From contig DAIDKV010000124.1 in assembly GCA_027449865.1 (NCBI GenBank), positions 61,533 to 125,532 of the forward strand: a stretch of DNA of 64,000 nucleotides. The letters are read 5' to 3'. This DNA is from Planctomycetales bacterium. Its GTDB lineage: Bacteria > Planctomycetota > Planctomycetia > Isosphaerales > Isosphaeraceae. Position 1 is the stretch's first letter. Every line of letters begins with the position of its first letter. Made by a program: the position numbers and the translations under genes. Below, one piece after another: positions 36,769 to 45,550 of this stretch. Under the pieces are notes generated by a model. That model was not told the DNA's origin, searched no databases, and saw only the letters and a program-made list of their open reading frames with translations.

Positions 36769-38673
36769 TTACGGCCTTTCTGTCTTCTCAATCACCGGCA
36801 GGATCACCTGCGAGGGATGCGTTGCGTCGTGGTGGACGGTGTTTTCCGCGGTTCGCATCACCCGGTAGTCGCCGAGCGGGGCGCCGGTGTTTGGGTTCAC
36901 GTCGAACCTCGGGTAGTTGCTGCTGGAGATGTCGACCCGCAGGCGGTGCCCCTTTTTGAAGACGTTCGACGTCGGATACAGGATGATCGCGACCTGCTCG
37001 GGGGTGTTGCGCTGGAGCGGCGGGGCGGGCGCCTCGTTCCCGTGCCGGTATCGCGTTCGGATGATCGAATCGCCGATGTTGAGGTCGAAGCCGAGCGGGT
37101 AGTCCGGATTGGGCGGGATCTCGTCGATCAGCTTCGCGGTGAAGTCGGTCTCGGGGGCCGTCGAGCTGACCCAGAGGCGTACCTCGACGGTCCCGGTGAC
37201 TTCCAGATCTTCCGGAAGTGGAGCGGTTCGAAAGACGAGGACATCGCGACGTTCAGAGAGCGGCAGAGAATTGCCGGCCGCGTGGGTATCCTCGCGAGGA
37301 CGCTGGTCCCATCCACCGCTGCTCATCAGGCCAGCGCTCGACGAGATGTTCCCGCCGATGGTCGGCACGGGATGTTTTGGGTCGAAGGTGAAGGTGGTCG
37401 AGTTGTTTTTTCTGGGCAGTGGATCGATCGAGAGTTCACCGCCAGGTTGCAGAAAGAGGGTTTTCGACTTCGCCCGCGAGAGCGGCCACTCGCGCTCGGC
37501 CCGCCACGATCCGCCGTGCTGGAGTTTCCCTTTCGGTGAGCGCCGATCGTCGCCGGTCCCCATCACGTAGATCCAGACCGGCGCCTCGGCGTCGACGCCG
37601 TTCTTCTCGCCGCGGAGCCAGCGGTCGTACCACCGGAGCCGGAGCGCCGCCAGGTTGATCGCGGCGTCCCTGGTGAACTCGACCTCGCCCGAGACGTTGG
37701 ATCCCTGGCCGCCGTGTCCCCACGGGCCGATCATCAGCCGATGCGGGGCGGATTTCACCTTCGAGAGCGCCTCGTAGTTCATGGTGACCTGTCGGGTCCA
37801 CGAGTCGTACCACCCGGTAAGGTGGAGCACCGGGACATCCGCGTAATCGCTGACGTGATCGACCACCGACATCCCCTTGACGTGCCAGAACGGCGCCTCG
37901 GGCCCGCTGCGCATCGCCTGGATCAGCCACGACTCGTACTCGGGAACGACCCGGAGCGGCGTGTTCCCGGCCCGGATCGGCAGGTTGTCGACGTGCTCTC
38001 GGATGCGTCGGCCGTTCTCGACGAGTGCCTGCCGGAGCGCGGGATGGGCGAGCGCCGGCCGGCTGTTGGGAGCGCCGATCTGAAGGATCCAGTTCATGAA
38101 CCGAAGCTCGAAGGCCCCGCCATGCCGCATCCCGCTGACCGCGCAGTTCGAGACGGCATCGACGGGTACCATCGCCGTGAGGTGCGGGGGATTCATCTCG
38201 GCGAGGGCGTGCTGCGTTCCGCCCGGGTAGCTGGTTCCAAAGGTTCCGACCTTGCCGTTGGACCAGTTCTGCCGCGCGATCCACTCGACGACCTCGAAGC
38301 CGTCCTCCGGGTCATCGGCGATCAGCCGCCAGGTCCCCTCGCTTGCGTAACGCCCCCGGACGTCGTTGGCGACCACCACGTAGCCCCGCGAGGCGTAGTA
38401 TCGCCCCTCGCCAGCGGTGCCGGCCTTGTTGTAGGGCGTCCGCGTCAGGAGCGCGGGGAACTTCCCGGCGACGGGCTTGCCGTCTTTTGCTGGACGATAG
38501 AGATCAACCGCCAGCTTGACGCCGTCGCGCATCGTGATCTTCTGGTCCTTCTCGACCACGACCTCGAACTCCGCCGCCCGCGACGCGACTGGTGGGCCCT
38601 CGGCCCGCACCAGCCCGCCGGCGATCGCCAGCCCAACGGCGATCGCCCCGATCCAACCCCGCCGCCGAACCAT
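36769..38673 (-). CDS. CocE/NonD-family exported hydrolase (X-Pro dipeptidyl-peptidase fold)
   Basis: The 634-residue protein has a signal peptide (AIAVGLAIAGGLVRA) and the S15/CocE alpha/beta-hydrolase fold: EVVVEKDQKITMRDGVKLAVDLYRP, GYVVVANDVRGRYASEGTW, and the nucleophile elbow GTFGTSYPGG. A C-terminal jelly-roll (about residues 400-630) is typical of the family. Members hydrolyse acyl esters or act as glutaryl-7-ACA acylase; the natural substrate here is unknown. I chose the ATG at 38673 because GGGAGGG lies seven bases upstream; the frame runs open for another 1.3 kb, but that part is antisense to the oxidoreductase gene. It is convergent with the SDR gene and divergent from the next. 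Confidence 0.88.
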   Translation of the reverse strand: MVRRRGWIGAIAVGLAIAGGLVRAEGPPVASRAAEFEVVVEKDQKITMRDGVKLAVDLYRPAKDGKPVAGKFPALLTRTPYNKAGTAGEGRYYASRGYVVVANDVRGRYASEGTWRLIADDPEDGFEVVEWIARQNWSNGKVGTFGTSYPGGTQHALAEMNPPHLTAMVPVDAVSNCAVSGMRHGGAFELRFMNWILQIGAPNSRPALAHPALRQALVENGRRIREHVDNLPIRAGNTPLRVVPEYESWLIQAMRSGPEAPFWHVKGMSVVDHVSDYADVPVLHLTGWYDSWTRQVTMNYEALSKVKSAPHRLMIGPWGHGGQGSNVSGEVEFTRDAAINLAALRLRWYDRWLRGEKNGVDAEAPVWIYVMGTGDDRRSPKGKLQHGGSWRAEREWPLSRAKSKTLFLQPGGELSIDPLPRKNNSTTFTFDPKHPVPTIGGNISSSAGLMSSGGWDQRPREDTHAAGNSLPLSERRDVLVFRTAPLPEDLEVTGTVEVRLWVSSTAPETDFTAKLIDEIPPNPDYPLGFDLNIGDSIIRTRYRHGNEAPAPPLQRNTPEQVAIILYPTSNVFKKGHRLRVDISSSNYPRFDVNPNTGAPLGDYRVMRTAENTVHHDATHPSQVILPVIEKTERP

Positions 38674-38826
38674 CGTCGAGCCCTCCCCATACGGTTGATA
38701 TTCCGAGCCCGCCCGATTGTCGACGTCCCGGGCCCGATTGCAATCCCCGACCGCCTGGTTCCGTCGACGAACCTGGGATAAATTAGAGGGGACGAGAAGA
38801 TCAAAACATTCCTGGGAGATGGTGTG

Positions 38827-40083
38827 ATGCTGGGACGACGGACCTTCGTGGGGGGCGCGGTTGCGGCGATGGCTGGTCTGTCGGCGTCGGGCCGGGCAGC
38901 GGCGAGCGATCGGGTCCGGGTCGCGATCATCGGGGTTCGAGGCCGGGGCTTCGAGCTCTTCCAGACATTCCGGTCCGACCCGACCGCCGAGGTCGTCGCG
39001 CTTTGCGACGTCGATTCGGGGGTTCTCGGGCGCCGACTCAAGGCGGCCGGTGCTGGCCCGAACTCGCACCTGCGCGGCGAGTCGGACTTTCGGCGGCTGC
39101 TCGATGAGAAGTCGATCGACGCGGTGGTGGTCGCCACACCCGACCACTGGCACGCGATGGCGACGATCCTCGCCTGCCAGGCCGGCAAGGACGTCTATGT
39201 CGAGAAGCCCGTCAGCCACAATGTCGTTGAGGGTCGGCGGATGGTCGAGGCCGGACGCAAGTACGGCCGAGTCGTCCAGTCGGGCATGCAGCGGCGGAGC
39301 GCGCCCTGGGTGGCCGAGGTGATTCATCGGGTGAAGTCGGGCTCGATCGGCAAGGTGGGGATGGTGCGCACCTGGACGAACAAGGTCCGACCGAACATCG
39401 GCCATACCAAGCCGTCGGCGGTGCCTCCGGGCGTCGATTACGCGATGTGGCAGGGCCCCGCGCCCGATCGGCCGTTCCACGCCAACCGCTTTCACTACAA
39501 CTGGCACTGGTTCTGGAACTGGGGGACCGGCGAGCTGGGGAACAACGGCATCCACGCGATCGACCTGGCCCTGTGGGGCCTGGGCGTCGATTCGCCCTCG
39601 GCGGTCGTTTCGAGCGGTGGGACTTACGTCCTCACCGACGATCGCGAGACGCCCGACACCCAGATCACCACCTGGGAATTCCCGGGCGTCTGCCTGACCT
39701 GGGAGCATCGGATGTGGACCGATCACCCCGTGGAGGGCTCGTACTTTGGCCTCGCCTTCCACGGCGAGAGAGGAACCCTGCTCATCAACGAGAAGGGATG
39801 GCGGCTCGAAGACCAGGGCCATCCGCAGTCCCACCCAGGCGAGAACCCCCAGGCTCTCCACGTCCGCAACTTCCTCGATTGCGTGAAATCTCGCAGCAAA
39901 CCCAATGCCGACATCGAGATCGGTCACGCTTCCACCCGCCTCTGCCACCTCGGCAATATCGCCCATCGCGTCGGCCGCCGCCTGACCTGGGACGCCGGCC
40001 GCGAAGCCTTCCACGATCCCGAGGCCAATTCGCTGCTCGAACGCGAGTATGGCGACCGATTCCGATTACCATCCCAGGTCTGA
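38827..40083 (+). CDS. Exported Gfo/Idh/MocA family oxidoreductase
   Basis: The 418-residue protein begins with a Tat-like leader (LGRRTFVGGAVAAMAGLSASGRAAA), a common planctomycete variant of the family. The NAD-binding fold follows (VRVAIIGVRGRGFELFQTF), then the family EKP motif as YVEKPVSHN and a substrate domain with NWHWFWNWGTGELGNNGIHAIDLALW. It should oxidise or otherwise act on a sugar, possibly with tightly bound NADP as in glucose-fructose oxidoreductase. GGGAG at 38814-38818 sets the start at the ATG 38827; a GTG sits just before. It is divergent from the CocE gene and stands alone. It differs from the partial copy at the left end, which cannot be compared at its N-terminus. Confidence 0.9.
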   Translation: MLGRRTFVGGAVAAMAGLSASGRAAASDRVRVAIIGVRGRGFELFQTFRSDPTAEVVALCDVDSGVLGRRLKAAGAGPNSHLRGESDFRRLLDEKSIDAVVVATPDHWHAMATILACQAGKDVYVEKPVSHNVVEGRRMVEAGRKYGRVVQSGMQRRSAPWVAEVIHRVKSGSIGKVGMVRTWTNKVRPNIGHTKPSAVPPGVDYAMWQGPAPDRPFHANRFHYNWHWFWNWGTGELGNNGIHAIDLALWGLGVDSPSAVVSSGGTYVLTDDRETPDTQITTWEFPGVCLTWEHRMWTDHPVEGSYFGLAFHGERGTLLINEKGWRLEDQGHPQSHPGENPQALHVRNFLDCVKSRSKPNADIEIGHASTRLCHLGNIAHRVGRRLTWDAGREAFHDPEANSLLEREYGDRFRLPSQV

Positions 40084-40131
40084 TCCCAACCTTGTTCCCT
40101 CTGCCCCCTGGCCAATCGGCTGCATGGGTGA

Positions 40132-40137
40132 TACAAT
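40132..40137 (+). promoter_or_regulatory. Candidate -10 element upstream of sigma-factor gene
   Basis: TACAAT in GATACAATCGTGG lies 215 bases before the TTG start at 40353. The same TACAATC(A/G) tract precedes the glutaredoxin and hisS genes. A long leader would follow. Confidence 0.3.
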
Positions 40138-40352
40138 CGTGGTGCGGCGTCGGATTTGCTCTCCTAACAAGGGGCGGATTCGATTAAGGTAGAGGGAGTT
40201 GGGGTGGGGACGACGATGTCCTATGGTAAGGGTGAGGGAATTCCCCGAGAAATCGTCGGGATCGACGGTCTTTCGCAGACGACCCGGTGAGAACCGAGTA
40301 TGGAGGCTAGAGGACGGCCAGGGCTTCGGTGCACGTCGAGGAGGTAGGGGAA

Positions 40353-41168
40353 TTGGCGAGCCGGGATCCACAACGAGCGCGACGACGTCGGGATTACCGC
40401 CCGACGGTGGAGGGGCTCGAAGCCCTTCGGCTGCTCTCGGCGGTGCAGGCGCACCTGCTGCCGGGGATGGTCGATGCGGGCGATCCCTCGACCGATCCCG
40501 CTCCGTCCACGCCCGAGACCCTCGCCGCACCGATCTCCAACGAGACCTGGGATGCCGCACTCGGCCACACCCGCCTGGCCGACCTGCTCGCCGCGCCCTC
40601 GGGCTCATCGACCACCAACCCGACGACCGTCCCGAATCCTACCGAGATCGCCTCGGGACTCTCGCAGTTGAACCGGTATCTCAGCCGGACCTGGTCCCGG
40701 GCCGGAATCGCCGCCCAGGCGGACGATAGCACTCAGGCTGTCTACACCGCGCTCCTGCAACAGCTTGGCCGGTCTCGGTTCGACGCCCTCGTCGGCGACG
40801 TCGGCCGCTGGGGCATCCGCGAGGTCTTCACCCGTGAGACCTCCGACGGTATCGCCTTCTTCCGCGCCGTGGATATGGTCAAAAAACGCGCCCAGCGCGA
40901 GCGCGTGCATCAGTCGATCGAGAACCTCGATGTCCCCGCCCATCGGGCCACGAACCGCGACAGCGCCGCCATGCGGGCCGCCCTTCAGGACGCCATCTCT
41001 CGTAGCCTCAATCCTCGCGAGGCATCCCTCATCCATGAGACCCTGCTCGGCAAGACGCCCTCGGAGATCGCCGCGCAGTGGGGCGTGACCCCCAAGACGG
41101 TCAGCAACGAGAAGTCTCGGGTCTTTCAGAAGCTCCGGGAAGCCCTCGTCGACCACGAGCTGAACTGA
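40353..41168 (+). CDS. Sigma-70 family (ECF-like) factor with a planctomycete LE-x-LLS N-terminal motif
   Basis: The 271-residue protein ends in a clear region-4 helix-turn-helix (LNPREASLIHETLLGKTPSEIAAQWGVTPKTVSNEKSRVFQKLREAL), typical of sigma factors, and has a helical region before it (LNRYLSRTWSRAGIAA to RVHQSIEN) that may be a divergent region 2. Its N-terminus, RDYRPTVEGLEALRLLS, resembles the LE-x-LE-R-LLS motif that starts many planctomycete exported proteins, strange for a cytoplasmic factor. I chose the TTG at 40353 because GAGGAGG (40338-40344) lies eight bases upstream; a GTG at 40329 is weaker. A long Pro/Thr-rich linker follows the motif. No anti-sigma gene is adjacent; hisS is next, on the same strand. 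Confidence 0.72.
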   Translation: MASRDPQRARRRRDYRPTVEGLEALRLLSAVQAHLLPGMVDAGDPSTDPAPSTPETLAAPISNETWDAALGHTRLADLLAAPSGSSTTNPTTVPNPTEIASGLSQLNRYLSRTWSRAGIAAQADDSTQAVYTALLQQLGRSRFDALVGDVGRWGIREVFTRETSDGIAFFRAVDMVKKRAQRERVHQSIENLDVPAHRATNRDSAAMRAALQDAISRSLNPREASLIHETLLGKTPSEIAAQWGVTPKTVSNEKSRVFQKLREALVDHELN

Positions 41169-41227
41169 CCCGCCCCCGCTTTTTGCACATCCCGCCCATC
41201 CGGCGAATTCCTTCCGGCCTCTCGTCT

Positions 41228-41257
41228 GGTCACGGAGTCTCTGGGTCACGGAGTCTC
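41228..41257 (+). repeat. Tandem 14-bp repeat upstream of hisS
   Basis: GGTCACGGAGTCTC occurs at 41228-41241 and again at 41244-41257, separated by two bases. It lies about 70 bases before the hisS start, upstream of the TACAAT tract at 41278, and could be an operator. It may equally be a chance duplication. Confidence 0.45.
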
Positions 41258-41277
41258 CGTGGTTGATCGCCGGATGG

Positions 41278-41283
41278 TACAAT
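41278..41283 (+). promoter_or_regulatory. Candidate -10 element upstream of hisS operon
   Basis: TACAAT in GGTACAATCGCGGG lies 45 bases before the hisS ATG, a normal distance for a short leader. A matching -35 is not evident. The same tract occurs at 33092 and 40132. Confidence 0.4.
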
Positions 41284-41327
41284 CGCGGGACTTTAAACGA
41301 CCCCGCCACTGACGAGAGTCGAAGTCC

Positions 41328-42692
41328 ATGATTGACCCCCGGGTAGCGAGCGGCCTGAGAGACCTGCCGCCGAAGGTGATGATCCCTCGTGAGCGGATGC
41401 TCTCGGCGTTTCGCCAGACCTTCGGCGGCTTTGGGTTTGTCCCGATCGAGACGCCGCACATCGAGCGAATGGAGGTCCTCACCGGCAAGGGCGCCGGTTC
41501 GGAGGAGGTTCTTCGCCAGATTTTTGAGGTGACGAACAAGGGAGGCACGCCGGGCGAGCTGGCGCTTCGGTTCGACCTGACCGTCCCGCTGGCCCGGTTC
41601 GTCGCGAAACACATCGACGAACTGGGCGTGCCGTTCAAGCGGTACGCGATCGGGTCGGTGTTTCGGGGGGAGCGTCCGGCGAAGGGGCGGTTCCGCGAGT
41701 TCACCCAGTGCGACTTCGACACGATCGGGACCGAGAGCCCGCTCGCCGACGCCGAGATCGCCCAGGTGATCCACGACGCCCTGACCGCCGCCGGTGTTCC
41801 CGACTTCACGATCACGCTGAACAACCGACGGATTCTCGACGGCTTTCTCGGCTCGCTCGGTCTGACTGGGCGTAGCGGGTCGGTTCTTCGGTCGCTTGAC
41901 AAGCTCGCGAAGGTCGGCGCCGAGGCGGTTCTCGCCGAGCTGGAGCGCGCGGAGGGGGGCGCGGGGCTGACGCCCGACCAGGCGCGCCAGGTCCTCGAGT
42001 TTGCCGAGGCCGGGCGCGGCGGCCCCGATGTGCTGGTCGCCGTCGAGTCGAGTCTGGGCTCGGATCCGACCGTCGCCGAGGGGATTCGCAACCTGCGGAC
42101 CGTGTTCGACCTGCTGAATGAGGCGGGCGTTTCGGCCGATCGGCTCGCGATCGACCTCGGCCTGGCGCGCGGGCTCGACTACTACACCGGGATCGTCTTC
42201 GAGACCACGGTGAAGGGTTGGGAGAAGTATGGGAGCATCGCGTCGGGCGGACGGTACGACAACCTGGCAAGCCTCTTCACGTCGAGGCGGCTCCCGGGCG
42301 TGGGTGCCTCGATCGGGCTGGATCGCCTGCTCGCCCTGATGGACGAGGCCGGCTGGCTCGGGGCCTCGGGAACGGTCGCGCCCATTTTGGTGGCTCAGTT
42401 CCCCGGGACCAGCCCGAAGGTGGCCTTCAAGATGGCGGCTCGGTTGCGAGCCGTTGACATAGGCGCCGAGGTTTTTCCCGACCCGATCCCGATCGGCAAG
42501 CAGATGGGGTATGGGTCGTCGAAGGGGCACAGGCTCGCGGTGATCGTTGGACCCGACGAGGAGGCGAAGCAGGTCTTCAACCTCCGGAATCTGGCGACCC
42601 GCCAGGAGGACCGTGGCCTGGCCTGGTCGGTGCTGGAGGACTCCGTGGAGAGCGCGCTTCAGGTGCTGGCTCAGCCGGGAGGCGGATCATGA
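41328..42692 (+). CDS. hisS: Histidyl-tRNA synthetase
   Basis: The 454-residue protein is a class II aminoacyl-tRNA synthetase. Motif 1 (PRERMLSAFRQTFGGFGFVPIETP), motif 2 (FRGERPAKGRFREFTQCDFD) and the histidine-specific RGLDYYTGIVFE and ASGGRYDNL segments are intact, and the C-terminal anticodon-binding domain follows. It charges tRNA-His with histidine in the cytoplasm. The ATG at 41328 is preceded by GAGAG. It overlaps hisZ by four bases (ATGA), so translation is coupled; grouping of the synthetase with its paralogue HisZ and with HisG suggests joint control by histidine supply. Confidence 0.95.
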   Translation: MIDPRVASGLRDLPPKVMIPRERMLSAFRQTFGGFGFVPIETPHIERMEVLTGKGAGSEEVLRQIFEVTNKGGTPGELALRFDLTVPLARFVAKHIDELGVPFKRYAIGSVFRGERPAKGRFREFTQCDFDTIGTESPLADAEIAQVIHDALTAAGVPDFTITLNNRRILDGFLGSLGLTGRSGSVLRSLDKLAKVGAEAVLAELERAEGGAGLTPDQARQVLEFAEAGRGGPDVLVAVESSLGSDPTVAEGIRNLRTVFDLLNEAGVSADRLAIDLGLARGLDYYTGIVFETTVKGWEKYGSIASGGRYDNLASLFTSRRLPGVGASIGLDRLLALMDEAGWLGASGTVAPILVAQFPGTSPKVAFKMAARLRAVDIGAEVFPDPIPIGKQMGYGSSKGHRLAVIVGPDEEAKQVFNLRNLATRQEDRGLAWSVLEDSVESALQVLAQPGGGS

Positions 42693-43924
42693 AGCGGATC
42701 ATGCCCGACCACGGTGAGCGACCCATTGGAACCGTTCCGGGGACCCAGGATTGGCTCGTCGACGAGGCCGCCCGGCTCGACGAACTGGAAGCGCGGCTGC
42801 TCGACGGCTTTCGGGGCGCCGGGTATCGCCGCATCCGAACGCCGATCCTCGAATACACCGAGCTGCACCAGCGGAAGAGCGGGGCGGGGATCGTCTCAAA
42901 GCTCTTCGAGATCGACGGAGCCGGACCGGAGACGGTTGGCCTGCGTCCCGAGCTGACGGCCAGCATTGTCCGGGCGTTTGCCGAGGCGCCCGAGTGTCCG
43001 CCGCTTCCGTGGCGGGTTTGCATGTCGGGCCCGGTCTTCCGCCGCGAGAGCGAGTCCGGCGGCGACTCGCTCCGACTCCGCGAGTTCACCCAGGTCGGCG
43101 TCGAGCTGATTGGCGCCGGCGGTCCCGAGGCCGACGCCGAGGTGATCGGCCTGGCCGACCGCTCGCTCGCCGAGGCCGGTCTTCCGGGCGCGACGGTCCG
43201 GCTTGGACACGTCGGGCTGATCGTCGAGATCCTTGGCGGGACAGGGCTTCCCTCCGCGTCGGCCTCGGCGTTGATCGAGGTACTGAGTGCCTCGGCAGCG
43301 GAGGGCGGCCGCGTGGTGGCGCTGGAGTCGGCCCTCGATCGGTTGGCCGGCTGGCTCCGCCCGGGAGAGGACGCCGAGTCGATCCTCCCGGCCGTGCGCG
43401 ACGACGACGAGACGGGCGTTGATCGCCTGTTCCGGCACCTGGTTCCCGACGTCACCGGCCGGCGATCGGGCCGGGAGATCGTCCACCGGATCCGGAGGAA
43501 GTGGGACCTCGGCCACTCGCTGGCCGAGACCCTGGGCCGGGTTCGCGACCAGGTCCACGCGCTCGGCGAGCTGCGAGGGCCGGCGACGGAGGTTCTCGGG
43601 CGGCTAGAGGGTCCGCTCGCCTCGGTCGCGCCCCGGGCGGCGGCCGGGCTGCACGAGCTGGTCGCCCAGCTCGGCCGACAGGGGATCGAGCCAGGCCGGA
43701 TCGAACTCGACCTCGGCTTCGGCCGTGGGATCGGCTTCTATTCCCAGATGATCTTCGAGCTGGTCGTGGCGACCGACTCGGGTCCGGTCGAGGTCTGCGG
43801 CGGAGGCCGGTACGACGGCCTGGCGCAGGTGCTCGGCAGCGACCGAGACGGCCGGGGCGTCGGGTTTGCCTTCGGCCTCGAACGACTCGCCGCCCTCGCC
43901 GTTCCGAGGAGGTCTCGACCGTGA
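42689..43924 (+). CDS. hisZ: HisZ, regulatory subunit of ATP phosphoribosyltransferase
   Basis: The 411-residue protein is a histidyl-tRNA synthetase paralogue that has lost aminoacylation: it keeps the core (GTQDWLVDEAARL, FRRESESGGDSLRLREFTQVGVELIG, and a late GRGIGFYSQMIFELVV and GGGRYDGLAQVLG) but lacks the anticodon-binding domain at the C-terminus. HisZ binds HisG to form the hetero-octameric first enzyme of histidine synthesis and gives it allosteric control. It starts four bases inside hisS and ends four bases inside hisG (GTGA), so the three are translationally coupled. HisZ normally accompanies the short form of HisG; here the HisG is long. Confidence 0.93.
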   Translation: MKRIMPDHGERPIGTVPGTQDWLVDEAARLDELEARLLDGFRGAGYRRIRTPILEYTELHQRKSGAGIVSKLFEIDGAGPETVGLRPELTASIVRAFAEAPECPPLPWRVCMSGPVFRRESESGGDSLRLREFTQVGVELIGAGGPEADAEVIGLADRSLAEAGLPGATVRLGHVGLIVEILGGTGLPSASASALIEVLSASAAEGGRVVALESALDRLAGWLRPGEDAESILPAVRDDDETGVDRLFRHLVPDVTGRRSGREIVHRIRRKWDLGHSLAETLGRVRDQVHALGELRGPATEVLGRLEGPLASVAPRAAAGLHELVAQLGRQGIEPGRIELDLGFGRGIGFYSQMIFELVVATDSGPVEVCGGGRYDGLAQVLGSDRDGRGVGFAFGLERLAALAVPRRSRP

Positions 43925-44958
43925 GCGTCACCCATCCGATCGACCCGATCCGCCTGGCCATCCCCTCGAAGGGCCATCTCTACGAGGGGATTGTCGACCT
44001 CCTCAAAACGGCCGGCTACAAGGTCCGGCGCGCCAGCGACCGGCAATACGAGGCCACGATCGTCGGCCAGCCGAGGTTCCACGTTGTCTTCATGCGCCCG
44101 ACCGACATCGTCACGCAGGTCCGCGAGGGCCGGTGCCACCTGGGCGTCACCGGTCTGGACGTCCACGCCGAGCATGCCGCCGAGCCGGGCGACTCCATCG
44201 TCGTCATCCCGGATCTGGGTTATGGGGGATGCCGGCTGGTCGTCGCCGTTCCCGAAAGCTGGATCGACGTGACTCACGTGATGGACCTGGTTGATCTGAC
44301 GACCGAGTTCAAGCACGCGGGCAAGGCGTTTCGAATCTCCACCAAGTACCCCGCGCTGGTCCGGCAACACTTCCGGAAGCTGGGCATCTATCACTATCAG
44401 TTGATCCCTTCGGACGGGGCGCTCGAGCTGCACCCAAGCCTCGGAATCGCCGACATCATCGTTGACCTGACCAGCTCGGGGACGACCCTGAAGGACAACC
44501 GGCTCCGCGAGATCGCGGGAGGGACCATCCTGGAGTCGGCCGCCTGCCTGATCGGTCACGCACCCAGCCTGAAGGCCCTCTCGAACGAGGGCGAGACCGG
44601 CCCACTGGCGCTGATTCTCGACGCGATCGACGGCGTTCGTGGCACGGAAGGCTGGCTGCACCTGGAAGTGGTCGGCGGCCCAACGGCCACCGGCTCACGC
44701 GCCGCGGAGCAGGTCGCCGACCACCTGCGCGACCAGGGCGCCACGCATATCGCCCGCGGCGAGGTCTGGGACGACCGAGGGGCTCCCGGCTGGCGCGTCA
44801 CGTCGCTCCTGCCGGCGCGCCGCCTCACGGCCTGCCAGCGAGCGCTCTTCCACCTGGGAGCCAGCCGGGTCGTCGGCCTCCGTCCGCAGATTGTCTTCGA
44901 TCGCGACGCCCCCTCCACGTTCGACGACCTGGGCCGACGCCTGGGAGGCGGGGGATGA
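43921..44958 (+). CDS. hisG: ATP phosphoribosyltransferase HisG with extended C-terminal domain
   Basis: The 345-residue enzyme catalyses the first step of histidine synthesis, joining ATP and PRPP. Catalytic segments are intact: AIPSKGHLYEG at residues 10-20, FRISTKYPALVRQHF, and the PRPP loop GIADIIVDLTSSGTTLKDN. The catalytic part ends near residue 220. A further 120 residues follow (from GWLHLEVVGGPTATGS) that resemble the ACT-like regulatory domain of the long-form HisG but only loosely, and the length exceeds that form. HisZ-dependent HisG proteins normally lack such a domain, so this gene is unusual. It starts with GTG overlapping hisZ by four bases and is followed by a Nudix gene 25 bases on. 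Confidence 0.9.
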   Translation: MSVTHPIDPIRLAIPSKGHLYEGIVDLLKTAGYKVRRASDRQYEATIVGQPRFHVVFMRPTDIVTQVREGRCHLGVTGLDVHAEHAAEPGDSIVVIPDLGYGGCRLVVAVPESWIDVTHVMDLVDLTTEFKHAGKAFRISTKYPALVRQHFRKLGIYHYQLIPSDGALELHPSLGIADIIVDLTSSGTTLKDNRLREIAGGTILESAACLIGHAPSLKALSNEGETGPLALILDAIDGVRGTEGWLHLEVVGGPTATGSRAAEQVADHLRDQGATHIARGEVWDDRGAPGWRVTSLLPARRLTACQRALFHLGASRVVGLRPQIVFDRDAPSTFDDLGRRLGGGG

Positions 44959-44983
44959 ACAACCGGGTTTTTCGAGGCCGACC

Positions 44984-45550
44984 ATGAGCCAACCGTCCTG
45001 GATCCCCGACCCCGGCCCCGACGATCAGGTCATCGCCGAGACCTGGCTTTTCCGCCTGCATCGTCGACGGTTCCGATCCGTACAAACCGGCCACGCGCAC
45101 GACTACTACATCACCGACCTGGCCGATGGCGTCCACGTGATCGCCGTGACGCCCGACGACGAGGTGGTGATGGTCCGCCAGTTCCGGGCCGGTTCGGGTC
45201 TCGATAGCCTGGAGACGCCCGGCGGCCTGCTCGACCCGGGCGAGGATCCGGGCGACGCCGGCGCCCGCGAGCTTCTGGAGGAGACCGGCTACGCCGGCGA
45301 TCCGCCCGTGAGGATGGGCGTGCTTCGACCCAACCCCGCGTTGCTCTCGATGGCGATCTCCACGGTCGTGATCACCGAGGCGCGGCCGGTCTCGGCGCCG
45401 AGGCCCGACATCGGCGAGGAGCTTTCGATTGTGCGGGTTCCGGCGCGTGAGGTCGCCGGGATGATCCGGGACGGCCGGATCGATCACGCCGTCTGTGTCG
45501 CCGGGCTGCTGCTCTGGCTCTCGGATCGCGATCGCGAGGCCCACCGATGA
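44984..45550 (+). CDS. Nudix hydrolase (ADP-ribose pyrophosphatase-like)
   Basis: The 188-residue protein carries a complete Nudix box, G-x5-E-x7-REL-x-EE-x-G, in the segment starting GGLLDPGEDPGDAGARELLEE. It fits the ADP-ribose or NDP-sugar pyrophosphatase branch (VTPDDEVVMVRQFRAGSGLDSLETPGG). It cuts a pyrophosphate bond of a nucleotide derivative in the cytoplasm. It follows hisG closely and would be part of the same transcript, perhaps for housekeeping of nucleotide by-products. Its last 67 bases overlap the 3' end of the methyltransferase gene on the other strand, a long antisense overlap. The ATG at 44984 has GAGG seven bases upstream. Confidence 0.92.
   Translation: MSQPSWIPDPGPDDQVIAETWLFRLHRRRFRSVQTGHAHDYYITDLADGVHVIAVTPDDEVVMVRQFRAGSGLDSLETPGGLLDPGEDPGDAGARELLEETGYAGDPPVRMGVLRPNPALLSMAISTVVITEARPVSAPRPDIGEELSIVRVPAREVAGMIRDGRIDHAVCVAGLLLWLSDRDREAHR

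Noticed and set aside
38674..40014. Minus-strand extension of the CocE frame past 38673
   Set aside because: It is antisense to the oxidoreductase gene, and GGGAGGG plus a signal peptide mark the start at 38673.
40605..42530. Long minus-strand frame opposite the sigma factor and hisS
   Set aside because: Antisense to two well-supported genes; no domain recognised.
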